64,000 bases of DNA from Galerina marginata (Eukaryota; Basidiomycota; Agaricomycetes; Agaricales; Galerinaceae): contig JAECYW010000007.1 of assembly GCA_023014335.1 (NCBI GenBank), positions 2,790,001 through 2,854,000 of the forward strand, written 5' to 3'. Of this stretch, positions 24,499 through 36,170 are shown one piece after another. Numbering within the stretch: position 1 is the first letter of the stretch; the number at the start of each line of letters is the position of its first letter. The notes below the pieces were generated by a model. It did not search any database. It was given only the letters and a program-made list of their open reading frames with translations, and was not told the DNA's origin. The position numbers and the translations under genes were made by a program.

Positions 24499-25771
24499 TT
24501 ATTCAAAAGCCTCCCCACTTTCGTCGCTTTCCATACTCGCATCTGCTACTACGTCCCAGGATCCCAGATATTTGACGGGAACAGCGGGAGCCGCGTGTGT
24601 GTTTTGATGAATCTTCTTGACGAAATGCGGTAGCGCCAAACACACCCGCTCTGGATAGCCACCCGCTCTGAGCAAGAGCGGTCCTACGGCAGCCGATGAA
24701 ACCCCCTGAAATTGATCAAATTCCACCCAAGATCCTTCTTCGAATGGGGAATACATCATAAATTCCGTAGTTGACCCGTTGGTGATATGGCGCAGGTGCT
24801 GGTCATATGCAAACACAAAATATCCATCTCTGAAACGACCGAACCATCTCAGGGGAAGTTCTCCGTGCTTCTACGCAACAAGTAGTTAGTCAGATGGTCT
24901 CCAAGAATGCAAAAATCCAAAGTAATTTACCCCATGGTAAATAATAAGTTCCAGATAAGCATGTGACAAGCAGTGTGGGTTCCTGCAATTTGGGTCGCCA
25001 CAAAGTATATCCAGGTACTGATGTCGTGATTCTACTTTACCCGCAGATTCGCCGCTTAACTGGGGCATAGTCGGATAAAAAATAGCAAACTTGGACGAGT
25101 GAGACAATGAAAGTGTGATGGATAAAGTGGTAATGAAACGACTTGCCTTTGTAGGCTTCCCATGCCTCCGATTTTTCCGGATAGAAACTGAATAACAGTC
25201 GGAAACATGTAAATTACCGAGCATGAGATACGGCAGCAAATCATCGTGGTATTTGCATCGAGGTGTAGAAATGTAATTCCATGTGGTTTGTCGGTACCAT
25301 CCAAACCGTGAGTGCAAGGCATTGATTGTTTCAGGGTTTCTATGGCCCCCAGCACTACAAATGAAATCATGGTGATTTCGAAACCATATGGTACCTACAC
25401 CTATTAGGAAGCAATAATTCACGTCAGCTAATCTCAAAAGAAGAAAGTAAAGGAAAATATCGAAAGATAACACATAGACATAGACGGTACAGGTTGACAG
25501 GATAATATTTAGGTGGAGTGCCCCACTCAGAAACGGACGGAAGGCATGTGGCGCAGAAAAATCTGAAGCGGCGCTTAACAGAGGCGCTTTTGGAAACGCC
25601 TCTGATAAGCCGTGTTCCAATGATGGTGGCTGTGTTGAGCGGTGCGGCTTCCTCCGGGTGCGTGTGATTTTCAAGATTGCAACACGCTCCAATGTGAGCG
25701 TTCCAGAAAGTCATTTCCTGCAGTAAAATTATATTTTCGTGGGTTAAGGGCATCCGGGAATATTGTTCCAT
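24499..25771 (-). CDS. Hypothetical Cys-containing protein of the element, about 350 aa
   Basis: Reading on the minus strand, the proposed exons are 25771-25474, 25400-25147, 25059-24931 and 24870-24499, giving 350 codons. Conserved-looking pieces are CSAGGHRNPETINALHSRFG, CKYHDDLLPYLMLGNLHVSD, LCGDPNCRNPHCLSH (three spaced Cys plus His) and a C-terminal WFGRFRDGYFVFAYDQHLRH. The tail is acidic. The intron after residue K of GKPTK begins with GC rather than GT (GCAAGT), a known minor splice class. The first donor (GTGTTA) is the least certain. The gene is convergent with the plus-strand gene ending at 24466, only 32 bp away, so their 3' ends probably overlap. I recognise no family; metal binding is only suggested by the Cys/His spacing. 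Confidence 0.6.
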
Positions 25772-27848
25772 GGTATGGTCATTGATGGTATGCTACTTGT
25801 ACAGTTTCCGTGCGCCTGTTTTGCCTCACAAGTATCACGGGTTCCGATTTTGTTGGGTGTCGTGGGTTAAATCCCACGCTGTGATTTGTTCAGATATGTT
25901 CACCTATGCAGAGCAGGTGGAGGATACGACGAGATGAGGATGGACCTCAGATTGGGTGTCAGGTGGTCGGTGAATCTAAAAATATTCCCTGTGATCAGAT
26001 GTGCGGAACGCATGGCGGGAAATTAGATTAGATTGGATTGGATGAATGAAGCGCCCGTCTAGTCGTGGACATTTCACGAAACCTAGAACTGCAAAAATCA
26101 ATCTCTGGAGAGGATTTTAAAAAGGTATTAAGAAAGACTTGTCAAAAAAGCATCTCACAGCATCTATGGTCGTGAAAATCTAAGTGTACCTACTGAAGCG
26201 GCATGAGTGCGTCATTGGAGCAGGTTCTGCAGCGAGATTCTGTGGAACCTATGTAACATGCAATTGCGTAGACTACCTGGTGCATACAGAGAGAGAAATG
26301 AATGAAGAACGGTGTCAAGGCAAGGCGTTCAAGCATAAATCTGAGGTTTCTTATTCAAAGCTCGAGATCTACGCTCTTCATTCGAGGCTAGAGATCCTCG
26401 TGTTTCATTCGGTTTGCCCCATGCTCGAGGCCAAGTTAACTCTCCCAGCATAGTTGAGCGGTCACTACCCATTAGAGAAGCATTTGGCTCATTTTAATCA
26501 ATTGAAATTCAGGCTGATATCACAAGTAAATGAATCACGAATATTGATATCTGGGATCGACTGACTAGACGCCCATTGGAGCGAAGTGCAGGTTATGGAC
26601 AAATTGACTCGGTTTTCTTTCAATCTTAAGTGCACGCTTGACAAGGAAATATATGGTACTGAGTTCCAGCGGAACATTACACCAGTTACCGCATCGAAGG
26701 GGCTGGCTGGAAAAGAATTGACACGAAAAGAGTGAATGGGACAGAGTGAACTCGATTGCAGCCCCAATAAAACAGATATTGACCACCCATTCTTTAAAAA
26801 CAGGCAATTAACAGAATGCATCGCAACATTTACTGTATAGCGCATTGAATGTTTGGGTATAACCATTTAATATCACTGAGCTCAGTCTCAAGATTTGTTC
26901 TTTCACTGCGAAAGTTGACGGCTTGCCTCTCGAACTTATGGTATACGCCTGACCCTTTGCAGCGAGGATGTCAGGCTCAAGCCTCAGAGCACTCGTAATA
27001 ACAAAATAAGGCTTTGAATATAATGTCATAGACTGGTATAAATGGACCATGGACCACTTAAACATACGGCATTAAACTGCAATCACCTCGCAAACCAACG
27101 CGGTGATATTGTGTATCTGAGTTATTCTCTAATCCCTCTTGCCTCACTCATTTCAACCTATTGTAAAATCAATCTACCGGTAAAATAGCTAGATAAGCGT
27201 CATTATCCAGTCCCGATATACCAGTAACATTTGCATACACACCTCAGAATGCCTCATACTCAGTTCTTAATAACGTCTGATCAATAAGTGCTTGTAGACA
27301 TAGCGTGTACTTGGGGTTCCTAAGTAATGTAACGTACACTATATGGAAATACACACAGTTTCCCGCTTTAGAGGTTAGGCAGCGTCGCTCAGTTAATTGC
27401 GATCAGGTAATGCGAGTCCAATTAACTGAGCGATACTCCTTAACCTCTAAAACGGGAAACCAATGATGTCCCACTTTAGACGCATCAACTTCTTCACGGT
27501 GCCAACGGCAAAGGAGGGGTGCTATTCAGAAATTGCCTGGCATTCTCATTTATGAAAAGCCGGGGAAAACGACTGGAATTTCTATTAAAATAATCTCAGC
27601 CCTCAAATTCCTGCATTCACCAATACTTAATCCTTCATTATTTCTGGTAAATGCGTGTAGACCCAGCGTGTAGGGCTCCGTATTAACTCATGGACCTCCT
27701 TCAGGGTCTTCATTGTGGCCTCAAGCGAAAAATACCTGTAAATTGGAGCTATTTTTTGTCTTACAAAGATTCGTGCAGTTCAAACGATGTTTATATAGCT
27801 TAAAAAAACGAAATAAATCACATTGGTTGTCGATAGTACGCAGATACG
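25772..27848. other. Internal non-coding stretch of the element
   Basis: Between the two minus-strand genes no frame longer than 122 codons occurs and none has recognisable content. It holds the promoter side of the gene starting at 25771 and the fold-back repeat at 27358-27460. A related pair of short blocks (GTAGACATAGCGTGTA at 27294 and GTAGACCCAGCGTGTA at 27657) lies about 360 bp apart, on either side of the fold-back. Confidence 0.5.
27358..27460. repeat. Long imperfect palindrome (fold-back)
   Basis: Left arm 27358-27399 (GTTTCCCGCTTTAGAGGTTA to CGCTCAGTTAATTG) pairs with right arm 27419-27460 (reverse complement starts GTTTCCCGTTTTAGAGGTTA). The arms are 42 nt with about five mismatches and an 19-nt loop. 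It could be a small fold-back element or MITE nested in the giant element, or a transcribed hairpin. Confidence 0.8.
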
Positions 27849-29043
27849 TCAGATAAAATGGGCTGGAGTCAGAATTTCTCTATCAATATTTAATACCACC
27901 CTTTTGACTTGTCCTGCGGCCAAAGCCCGTTGAAATGCCAAGAGCGCATCAGCATATGCCTCGTGCTTGGTGCAGTGTGCTCCTGGTATTCCGCTCATGG
28001 ATGCTGACACGTCAGCTCTGTGGTTACAGTGAGGAAAGAGGAATGTATTATGAATAGGTAAACAGCTCACGAGCGGTTGAAGACTCCAGGATTCCTTCCA
28101 ACAACAACGGCCCAGTGCTTACCGGGACTTATGGTACCACCAGCTACGACTACACCTCGCATTAGGAAGAGCATTCGATTTGACAAAGGCAGGCTTACCT
28201 TGGACGCCTGGGATTGTTGCCAGGTGGGACATATCCAACAGTTGTTCACCTCGCACAATAGTGACGCGCTGAACCTGTCCAGCGCGAAGTGCATTCTCAA
28301 ACGCCCTTTCAGCATCAGATCTGGTATGAAACTTGAGAACTAGGGCTCCCGGAACGCCCTCCGTATTGGCCAAGATGAGAGTACTAGAGAATATATCGAG
28401 ACGTCAGTCGAGATTATGACACAGTAGGTTACGACTTACGAGTCAGAGAACACTCCGGGATCCCGGCCCACGCAGACTGCATAAAACCTAGGCTCGTCAG
28501 TAGGCTCTGTATTATCTGGAAATATGAGTTAGTCGATGAGGAAGCAAACGGGCAGGGAATGAAAAAACTGTTTGCCTTGGCGATTATTCCGTCCGACTTG
28601 AGGGCCATTCTTCACCGAATCCACCGCCTTCTCAGAGAAGGATGAAGCGTAGTTGGCTGTTTGGCTTTGAGACTGCGATCCTATCAGCTTAGGGTTCCAG
28701 AACCGGCTGATGCTACTTCCAAGTGTAGTAGGAGGAGGGGGTGCTACAGTGCTCAACGACATTAGTATTGCCACCTCAAGTTAATAGAGTGTATTAATAC
28801 TCACAGTTCATTGCTATCGAAGGCGTTCTTGCCTTAGGAGCAACAACGTTTTGGATAGCTGGGAAATCGGCTGGAAGGGAAGATAGGAATAAAGGACTGG
28901 TCAGGTCAAAAGTCGTTGGAAAGACTTGTACGCTGAATTTAAAATGTCAAGTTCTCCCTGGGTTACTTAACCTGCGCCGCATGATCACCGTGAAACATCT
29001 TCTCACTTGTGGAATATTCGATACCGAGATTCAAATTCTCCAT
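27849..29043 (-). CDS. Protein with two tandem RNase H1 N-terminal (viroplasmin-like) domains, about 291 aa
   Basis: Minus-strand exons 29043-28967, 28932-28805, 28743-28576, 28515-28440, 28383-28199, 28143-28071 and 28017-27849 give 291 codons. Two copies of one module are clear: FYAVCVGRDPGVF (135-147) with GVPGALVLKFHTRSDAERAF, and HWAVVVGRNPGVF (221-233) with GIPGAHCTKHEAYADALLAF. Both end in RAGQVQRV or AAGQVKRV. This is the pattern of the hybrid-binding domain found at the N-terminus of RNase H1, which binds RNA/DNA hybrids or dsRNA. No RNase H catalytic domain follows; the protein stops right after module 2. The intron after 28576 appears to start GC (GCAAAC). The first intron would be only 34 nt, so exon 1 is doubtful. 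A nucleic-acid-binding accessory role in the element is inference. Confidence 0.72.
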
Positions 29044-29554
29044 CACGAGCTTGCTAATTCAGAACCATCCTGATGTTCTCATGCTTCTAACCCATTAGGA
29101 AAGTGTCGATCGATGCGGATATGGCTGCTTCCTCCCTCCGCGTACTTCAACTTTTGCGCCAGTAAAAGGAAGTCACAATAAACAGAGTGTATAAAATCTG
29201 AGAGAAATTGAGAGGACGCGCAAGGAAACTCGAACTGCTATGCTGTGTAAATTATCTGGACACCGGACATGTAGATCAATCTCGATTTGACGAGAGGAAA
29301 GAGATTGATTGAACCAACCACACGATGGATTTTGCCATATGGAATATTTCCGGGACCCGTACGCCAGCACTTAACGAACCGTTCTTTAGCGGGAATGGAA
29401 CAGTGCATGCCGAACCGTGCAACAAGACAAGTCGGACATGAATGAACTTAGTGAAATTCAAGATAGAACGCATAAGTTGTACACGCGCTCCCGTATTTTG
29501 CGTTCCACCGTACTGAAATTCACGACCTCCTAACCCAACTGCTTGAACGTAAAC

Positions 29555-32500
29555 ATGGAAAGCTCTCCATTAAACGGTATTTGATTTCTTCTACTTTACT
29601 TTGAAACTTTATTAATTGAGGATCTAGGTCCTCACACCCTTGCAGATTGTCAGAAAAACCTTGATGCTGCGCAGGCTGCATACGACGCTGTTAAGCGCAA
29701 AAGAAATCTGCCTGACGGCCAGCTTCCTGGTATAGTTGATGTCTTTTTTGTGAAGATTTGAATTTTTGCTGATACTCTTGCTCAGAATTCAAAATTACTG
29801 CCAAATCTCGTCTTGATGCCGCCAAGTTAGCGCTGAAGAACGCGGAGAACTTGACAAACAATCAGGCACTTGGAGAATCTCCTCCACCTCCCCCTACGGC
29901 AGTCATGCAGACCGTCTTGGGTGCCCTATCTTCTATTCATGGCGTTCCCAATGCTACGCTGCAGGTCAAGCAGGAGATACTGACAACCTCAATGGCCAAA
30001 GACATTAGTAACGACCCAATTGACGTAGATGCAAACGAAAGGTATGATCTCCACCATTACTTCGTTCGTTTGACTGAATATAACTGCTTATTTCCTCCAC
30101 TTCTGCTGGCGATTTTAGTCTCCAACTGCCTGATATTGAAGTTCGGCAGATGGAAGTTGATTCTTTTGGCGAAGACAAGTAAGAACCCTATTTCTGATAT
30201 GTTCTACGTTGATCTCACCAATTTTAACAGAAGTGGAGACTTGGAGATCGGATTTGTACATCCTCAGACCCAACAGGATAGGCAAAAAGAAATTGACGTC
30301 AACGAAAAAAAGGAGTGAGGGTCAGAATTTTTAAAACTCGAACTTAATTTTACCAGATAGTTTTAGGGATAGTATTCAGGAATCTCCGGACGCGATGCGA
30401 GCAAAGAGGGATCAAATGCAGGTCGATAATCCAGGGCAAGCCTCGTAAGCCAACTCAAAATATGCCGTTCGATTTATTCTCACCTTTATACTTTAGCACT
30501 GAAATTGAGGACGCTCCAGTGTCCTCCGCACCTGATATCGAGGCACCTGCAGAGGAAATGCAAGTCGACCATGCCCCAGATCAAAACAGGTACACTCAGT
30601 TCTACCAGGAACACGATTCAACGCTTACTGTTCGTTTTCAGTGCTCGTGTGAAGTATGCGTCCTTAGCTGCTACTACACTTGTTGGAATGGACGTCGACC
30701 CCGCAGGGGTGCAAGTCAGCGACCATAGGTAAGTATTTCCGTATGAGAACTAGCTTCGTTCTTACCCTTTAAATTTAGCAACCAAATTGAAAAAGCAGCT
30801 CCCGGAGAGATAGTATCCCCTTCGTGAGCGCGAGTTCATCAGTTTCCGCCATATTCGACTGACATGTTTACGCTACCGTTAACTTTAGCAGCCTGGATGG
30901 CCATGACAAAATGAGGTAGGCAGTTCCAAGTTAATATTCACTATTCCAAAGGCTGACGTTCGCCCATAAATTTTACAGCGATTTTGGTATCACAAGGTAA
31001 ACTGGTTTCGTCTCCAAACATAATAGTAACCCTTAGTAACTCATTTATTCTAGTATTGACATCGAAGGTGCTGCTTCTGTGGCCGACCCTAATGACGTGC
31101 TCGTTGAGAGGGATATGAAGTACGTATCCATTCAGCTTACAAAAGCCTGTACTGATATTATCGAACAGCGCTGTACCCAATCGTACCTTTGAAATTCCAA
31201 CTACTGTTCCGGCGTTTCTCGACTACAAATTTACATTCAATCCAGTCGAATGGGACGACGACTCGACGCCGATAATCATGCGCCTAGTCCAAGAGTCAGA
31301 AGACGACTTCAAAATGCGTCGGGAGATGCATGTTCGCGAATATGAGTACACAGAGGCAAAGCGGCAGCAAGACGAACTCAACAGTGTTTACGAGGCGCTC
31401 GAGGCACTCTTCGATATCGGCAAAGTTCCACCGCGGGACGGTCGACGCCAGCTCGCAATCCTGGAGGATGATAGACGTGACCTCATCCCGATTGTTCTTG
31501 ACTTCCAAAGGCGATACGAGGTTACAAAGGCGGAATACGATCGCTTCATGGCACGCCAGGATGGAGAGGAAAAGGCCAACAAGCTCAGAAATCGGCTCTC
31601 AGAACTCAAGGAAGCCTTGTTTCTCGTTGATGACACCGATGTTGTTAAAACCAGAGCTGAGTATAGGTCTGTGCAAGCGTCCCTTGAAGAGATCGTTCAC
31701 AAAATCGGGCTAACAGAGGGGAATGGTGGGAAGGCGAAGGGAGGTCGGAAAAAGAAGTTGACAGCCGTTAAGCCAAGCGATTCTGAGCCAGTCGATCCTG
31801 GTTTGACGCTGGAAGAGGAGGCGGAGGAGGAAGTCAAACGGGACAAGGAACTCCCATATCTTAAAGCAGACGAAGATGGTCGCGAGAAGTTCAAGGGTGC
31901 GTGATTATTTTATTTTTTCTACTCATATTCTCACTTTAATGTACAGCTGAAGGTCGTCGTGCTATCCAGAAATATCTGAACGCAACAACAGAGGCTGCAC
32001 GTCAAAAGGCCTTAAACGTGTCCCTGCGCGTTGGATTACGTCGAATTGCTCGTGAGGTTCAGGAATTCCTCCCCGAACTCTCCTATACCACCAAGGAGAT
32101 TGCGCTTCAGGTTCATTTGGCAAGCTCCAAGAACTACGTCTGTCGGTATCATTCATACTTCCATGCCGACAGCCACGCAAAATGGGATCGCGTTGACCGC
32201 CTGACGGGCATAGGCTATCCAAAACGAATGTGCTCCGAGGAGAACGGTGTATTTACCCCTAGGCCTGGCCACATGCATTGTGGTTGCGGAATCGACGAAG
32301 TTCTTCTGGAGTTCTTCTTTTGGAAGAACCTGACCGCATTCTCGTCGAATCCCCAGTTATCCTCAATCTCTCATGCGATGGGGGACAGAGAATTTATTCC
32401 TCCTCGACTTCGTGCATTCTGGGTTCACCATTTCAAATCAACTACCGGGATTACAATTAACGACCTCTATCGCCGCGATGCTGAGGAGGATGGGTTTGTA

Positions 32501-32623
32501 ACACGTCTAACTGCTAAATCCCTCTTATTTCAGATGAACGCTCTCAACGCCCGCGGCTTAGGGCTTTCCCTTGCGTTCCAATCGGAGGAGGACGAGAAAT
32601 ATTTTAACAAGGTAGTCGAGTAA
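29555..32623 (+). CDS. 780-aa acidic mini-exon / coiled-coil protein of the element
   Basis: Fourteen exons keep one frame: 29555-29576, 29628-29729 (or from 29646), 29786-30041, 30119-30178, 30231-30314, 30367-30444, 30497-30589, 30642-30728, 30779-30823, 30889-30915, 30979-30996, 31054-31119, 31169-31896 and 31947-32623. Exons 4-12 are each a multiple of three long (60, 84, 78, 93, 87, 45, 27, 18, 66 nt) and all split codons after base 2. Several repeat an acidic motif: RQMEVDSFGED, DQMQVDNPGQ, EEMQVDHAPDQ, GMDVDPAG. Exon 13 gives a highly charged, coiled-coil-like region (RREMHVREYEYTEAKRQQDE) ending in a Lys patch. Exon 14 gives a globular C-terminus with LPELSYTTKEIALQVHLASS, HMHCGCGIDEVLLEFFFW and PPRLRAFWVHHFKSTTG. 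I do not recognise the family. It is probably a structural or DNA-associated cargo protein, but that is a guess. Confidence 0.72.
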
Positions 32624-33254
32624 TGATGGAGATGCGACGTTTGTTACCAATCGGGGAGGTCGGTAACATAGTTTGGAATAATGCCGTGTATCTGTGATCC
32701 AGGATCTAATACCACTTTTGGGCTGAACTTTGAATCAAATTCCTTTGGTAGAGTGAATCCACGGGTATTTATCAACACGGCTATCGACTCAAATCTTAAA
32801 TAAAATATTTTCCCGCCTTTGAATGTGAGTTTGACGTCGAGTGATTGCCGTGAACCTGGTGGAGTTGATTGAAAGTGCTGTTTTATCTTCCAAATAAGAG
32901 TTCGAACTTGCCAATAAGACGCCGAATCCCAGACATCACCGAGTATGATTGATCATAAGGACAACTGCGCCTCGTCACTGGCAGTGTGGAGCCCTCGGGT
33001 GGAATTGAACCGGAAGAATCATGCAAATGTAACATGTGGGAGAGGTAACGATGTACGAATTAGGCTCGTTAGATTAATAAGAACGCTATCAATAATCTCA
33101 TGGCAAGTTTCAACCAAGCAGACTCGGATGAACCGATTTCCAAGTCAGGTCGAGCTGAGCCAAAGAGGAGAAAAAAACAATTAAACATTTCATCTTTAAC
33201 CCTGGTACATGAGCAAAGGACAAACCTAACATCCCCCCGTATTCCTTTCTTGCG

Positions 33255-34248
33255 ATGCCTGACCTCACCCATGCTACGCTTTCACCTGCAACTGGAGGTC
33301 ATGAAAATGAAAGGTATTTCTTCTCTATTGGTGGTATGGTTCAGCCGTACACTAACTTGTATCTAGTTCAAATTTACCAGACGGAAATTGTTCATCCCCC
33401 CGGTATTCAGACGATGGGAACTCAGACGATAGGTATGTCGCTCTCCTTAGGGTTGTTGGGGTGATTATCATTAAGTTCTTTATTCTAAACAGCCTAATGT
33501 ATCCAACGGAGGATAGCGACTCCGAGGCGTCGGTGACCGATGGGAGTGAGCACTCACTCACCGACCCTAGGGTGGAGGTTGTTCCTTTTTTTTTCTACTT
33601 TGGACACAAGGTATGTTCGTTATCATTAAGGGAAGTAAGCTACTAATTTCGAGTAATAAACAACAGAATGGGCCTCACCTGCCCCAGCGCGTTCTATTCT
33701 GTATGCGTAACCGAAAGTTTACCTTCGCCAAGCATCCAGAGTTAGTTGCGATGCTCGATCCAAAGCAAACTCCCATTGAATATTTCCACGAAGACGGGAC
33801 CTTCCGCCGTCTCAATCCTTGGAAACCTTTGAATTGCATCTACCGAACCCGTCTCATCATTTTTCGCCCCGGACGTCAACCATCTAATTATGTCGCCAAT
33901 TGCATCGGCCTTCGGGAGCTTAGCTACGAGCTTTACCTTTGTAGGCGTCAAACCGGCACGCCATGTACGCCCATCAAGTTGGGAATCGCTCCTCCTGACA
34001 TTTCCGGGGGGCTTAAAATTGACAGGTACTGGGAATGGTCGCGTCAATTTAAGGACTTTAGCGATGCGGATGACATGTTCGCTAGGGGTAACGAGTACGA
34101 GTGGGAAACAGGTACTGATTACGAGTCCGATACGCCACAGGAGAAGACGCCAGAGCCTATGTTATTTCGCGGGCATACTCCTCGACGAGAACAGTACAAC
34201 TGTATCATGAAATGCATGGGGGTGTGGTATGTACCAAGGGGACTATAA
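33255..34248 (+). CDS. Hypothetical acidic-N-terminus protein of the element, 274 aa
   Basis: Exons 33255-33313, 33367-33432, 33493-33610 and 33667-34248 join to 274 codons, using GT-AG introns of about 53-60 nt. The N-terminal 80 residues are rich in Ser and Asp (GNCSSPRYSDDGNSDDS, PTEDSDSEASVTDGSE). Exon 2 is 66 nt and phase-symmetric, like the mini-exons of the upstream gene. The C-terminal part begins with RVLFCMRNRKFTFAKHPEL and includes RLNPWKPLNCIYRTRLIIF and VGWYVP-like aromatic residues near the end. It is 630 bp downstream of the 780-aa gene on the same strand and is the last gene before the right array. No known domain is recognised. A start at 33100 in another frame is less good because its frame does not fit the later exons. 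Confidence 0.62.
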
Positions 34249-35094
34249 CTACGTTGATTATTCTGTGTACATCGAACTCTGATTGAAGCCGAAACTGGCC
34301 AGTTCTCTCATCTCTTTCGAGTCTGATATAAGTGTGCTATTTTTATATTCTGGGATCTGAGATGCGTATACGACAATTTCATGAGCGGGAATTGTTGTAG
34401 GAACATACCACATTTTAAGAGATGTCATATACGTACACTACATCACCCAACCTCACGAATTCCGGTAAAGGCGTACTTTATCAACAATTTGGAGAAATTT
34501 TAATACGTGTGTCCGAGTTTATTGCCCAAGACATACCGCATTTTGGCAAGCTGAAAGATGGCATATCTACATCACATTAAGCTGATTTTATGATGGAATT
34601 CATTCATCAGCGAAGCTGCTGTGCTCTGCGTTCTCCAAATGCGGGTTTTTAGCATGTTCGCAATAGGCGCCCGTAGGCGCCCGACGGCTTAATTTGCCAA
34701 ACACAGGCACTCACCAGCAACCACGTGGCTCAGACATTTTATTTACACGTCGGCATAACGATACTCTAGTACTATATTTTAGAGGCAAGTGGATACTGAA
34801 TTTGATAAATACCTGACTACCGCTTTTTTAATCACTAGTAATAGTACTTACGGGTTTTAGTAGTGAACTACAACTTTCTTTCCATTTCAAGACACTGGTG
34901 GGACAGTACGATATCCTGTAGTTTGAAGATTTGTTGTAGACGGATACAATATTTTATAATTCTGAGCTTGTAGTAGGTCAGTACCATATCCCATTCTTCT
35001 CGACGTTTCGGTAGCCGTGTACTGTATTCCTCGCAAGTGCAGAATATCTTTGTTGTTCATTTAATGTGGTATGCAGCTACTACATCCCGCAGCT
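34249..35094. other. Spacer between last element gene and right array
   Basis: No gene. The stretch contains scattered motifs such as ACATACCACATTTT and GTAGGAACATACC that echo the array spacers and the 19.1-19.4 kb interval on the left, so it is probably an eroded inner edge of the subterminal array. Confidence 0.5.
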
Positions 35095-36170
35095 CACGTT
35101 TCTCCGGCGCGGGAGTAACGAAAAGCCGGTACATCCATTCCGGATTTAAGTTGTTGAGCAAAGGTGGTAGGGCGCTACCACAATTCTCCATCGGCAAAAT
35201 CCGGTACGTCTGTTCCGAATTTACTCTTGAGGAAAGGTGGTAGGGCCTTACCACAATTCCTCAACAGCCAAAAGATGGTATGTCCATTCTGAATTTCTTC
35301 TGTTGGGATAATCCGGTACGTCCATTCCAAATTTACGTTGTTGAGCAAAGGTGGTAGGCCGCTACTAGAATTCTCCAACGGCAAAATCCGGTACGATTGT
35401 TCCGAATTTACTCTATTGAAGAAAGTAGTAGGGCCTTACCACAATTCCTCAACAGCCAAAAGATGGTATGTCCATTCTGAATTTCTTCTGTTGGGATAAT
35501 CTGGTATGTCCATTCCAAATTTATTTTGTTGAGCAAAGGTGGTAGGGCGCTAACACGATTCTCCCACAGCAAAAAGTGCGGTACACTCATTCCACATTTA
35601 CTCTGTTGAGGAAAACTGGTAGGGCGCCACAGCAATTTCTCGACAGCTAAAATGCGGTACGCTCATTCCGCATTTAGTCTGTTGAGGAGAAGTGGTAGGG
35701 AGCTACCACAATTGCTCGACAGCTACAATACGGTACGCTCATTCCGAATTCACTTCGTAAAGTAGAAGTGGTCGGGTATTACCACAATTCTTCAAGGGCG
35801 AAATCCGGTACGTTCATTCTGAAACTACTCCCTTGCAGTGAATTGGGAATGAACGTACCACAGTGTTGCTCTTGAGGAATTGTGGTAGGGCACTACCACA
35901 ATTCTGCAACGTCAAAATCGAGTAAGCCTGTTCCGAATTTATTCTGTTGAAGAAAGGTGAAATAGTGCTACCACCAGTCCTCAACCGAAAAAATGCGGTA
36001 TGTTCATTCCGAAATTACTTGAAGGCACCCATTTTTCCGGTTGAGGAAAAGATGGTAGGGCGCTACGAGAATTCCTCAACAGAAAAAATGCGATATATTC
36101 ATTCCAAGTTTACGTCGTTGAGGAGAAGTGGTAGGATACTACTACATTTCCTTAGCGGCAGAGAAAACTA
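35095..36170 (-). repeat. Right subterminal repeat array (inverted relative to the left array)
   Basis: About 12 units with the same palindromic core (GTGGTAGGGCGCTACCAC) and spacer, read as the reverse complement of the left array: CAAAATCCGGTACGTC and TTCCGAATTTACTC here match GACGTACCGGATTTTG and GAGTAAATTCGGAA there. Unit length is about 75-110 bp. The inverted orientation is what expected of the two ends of one transposon. Confidence 0.85.

Noticed and set aside
25840..25900. tRNA-like stretch (GGGTGTCGTGGGTTAAATCCCAC)
   Set aside because: It resembles a T-arm, but no acceptor stem, D-arm or anticodon arm could be built around it.
19585..34248. TET/JBP-type dioxygenase gene linked to the KDZ element
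   Set aside because: KDZ elements in mushrooms are known to sit beside TET/JBP genes, so I looked for the HxD...H iron-binding pattern. I found no convincing match among the six proteins.
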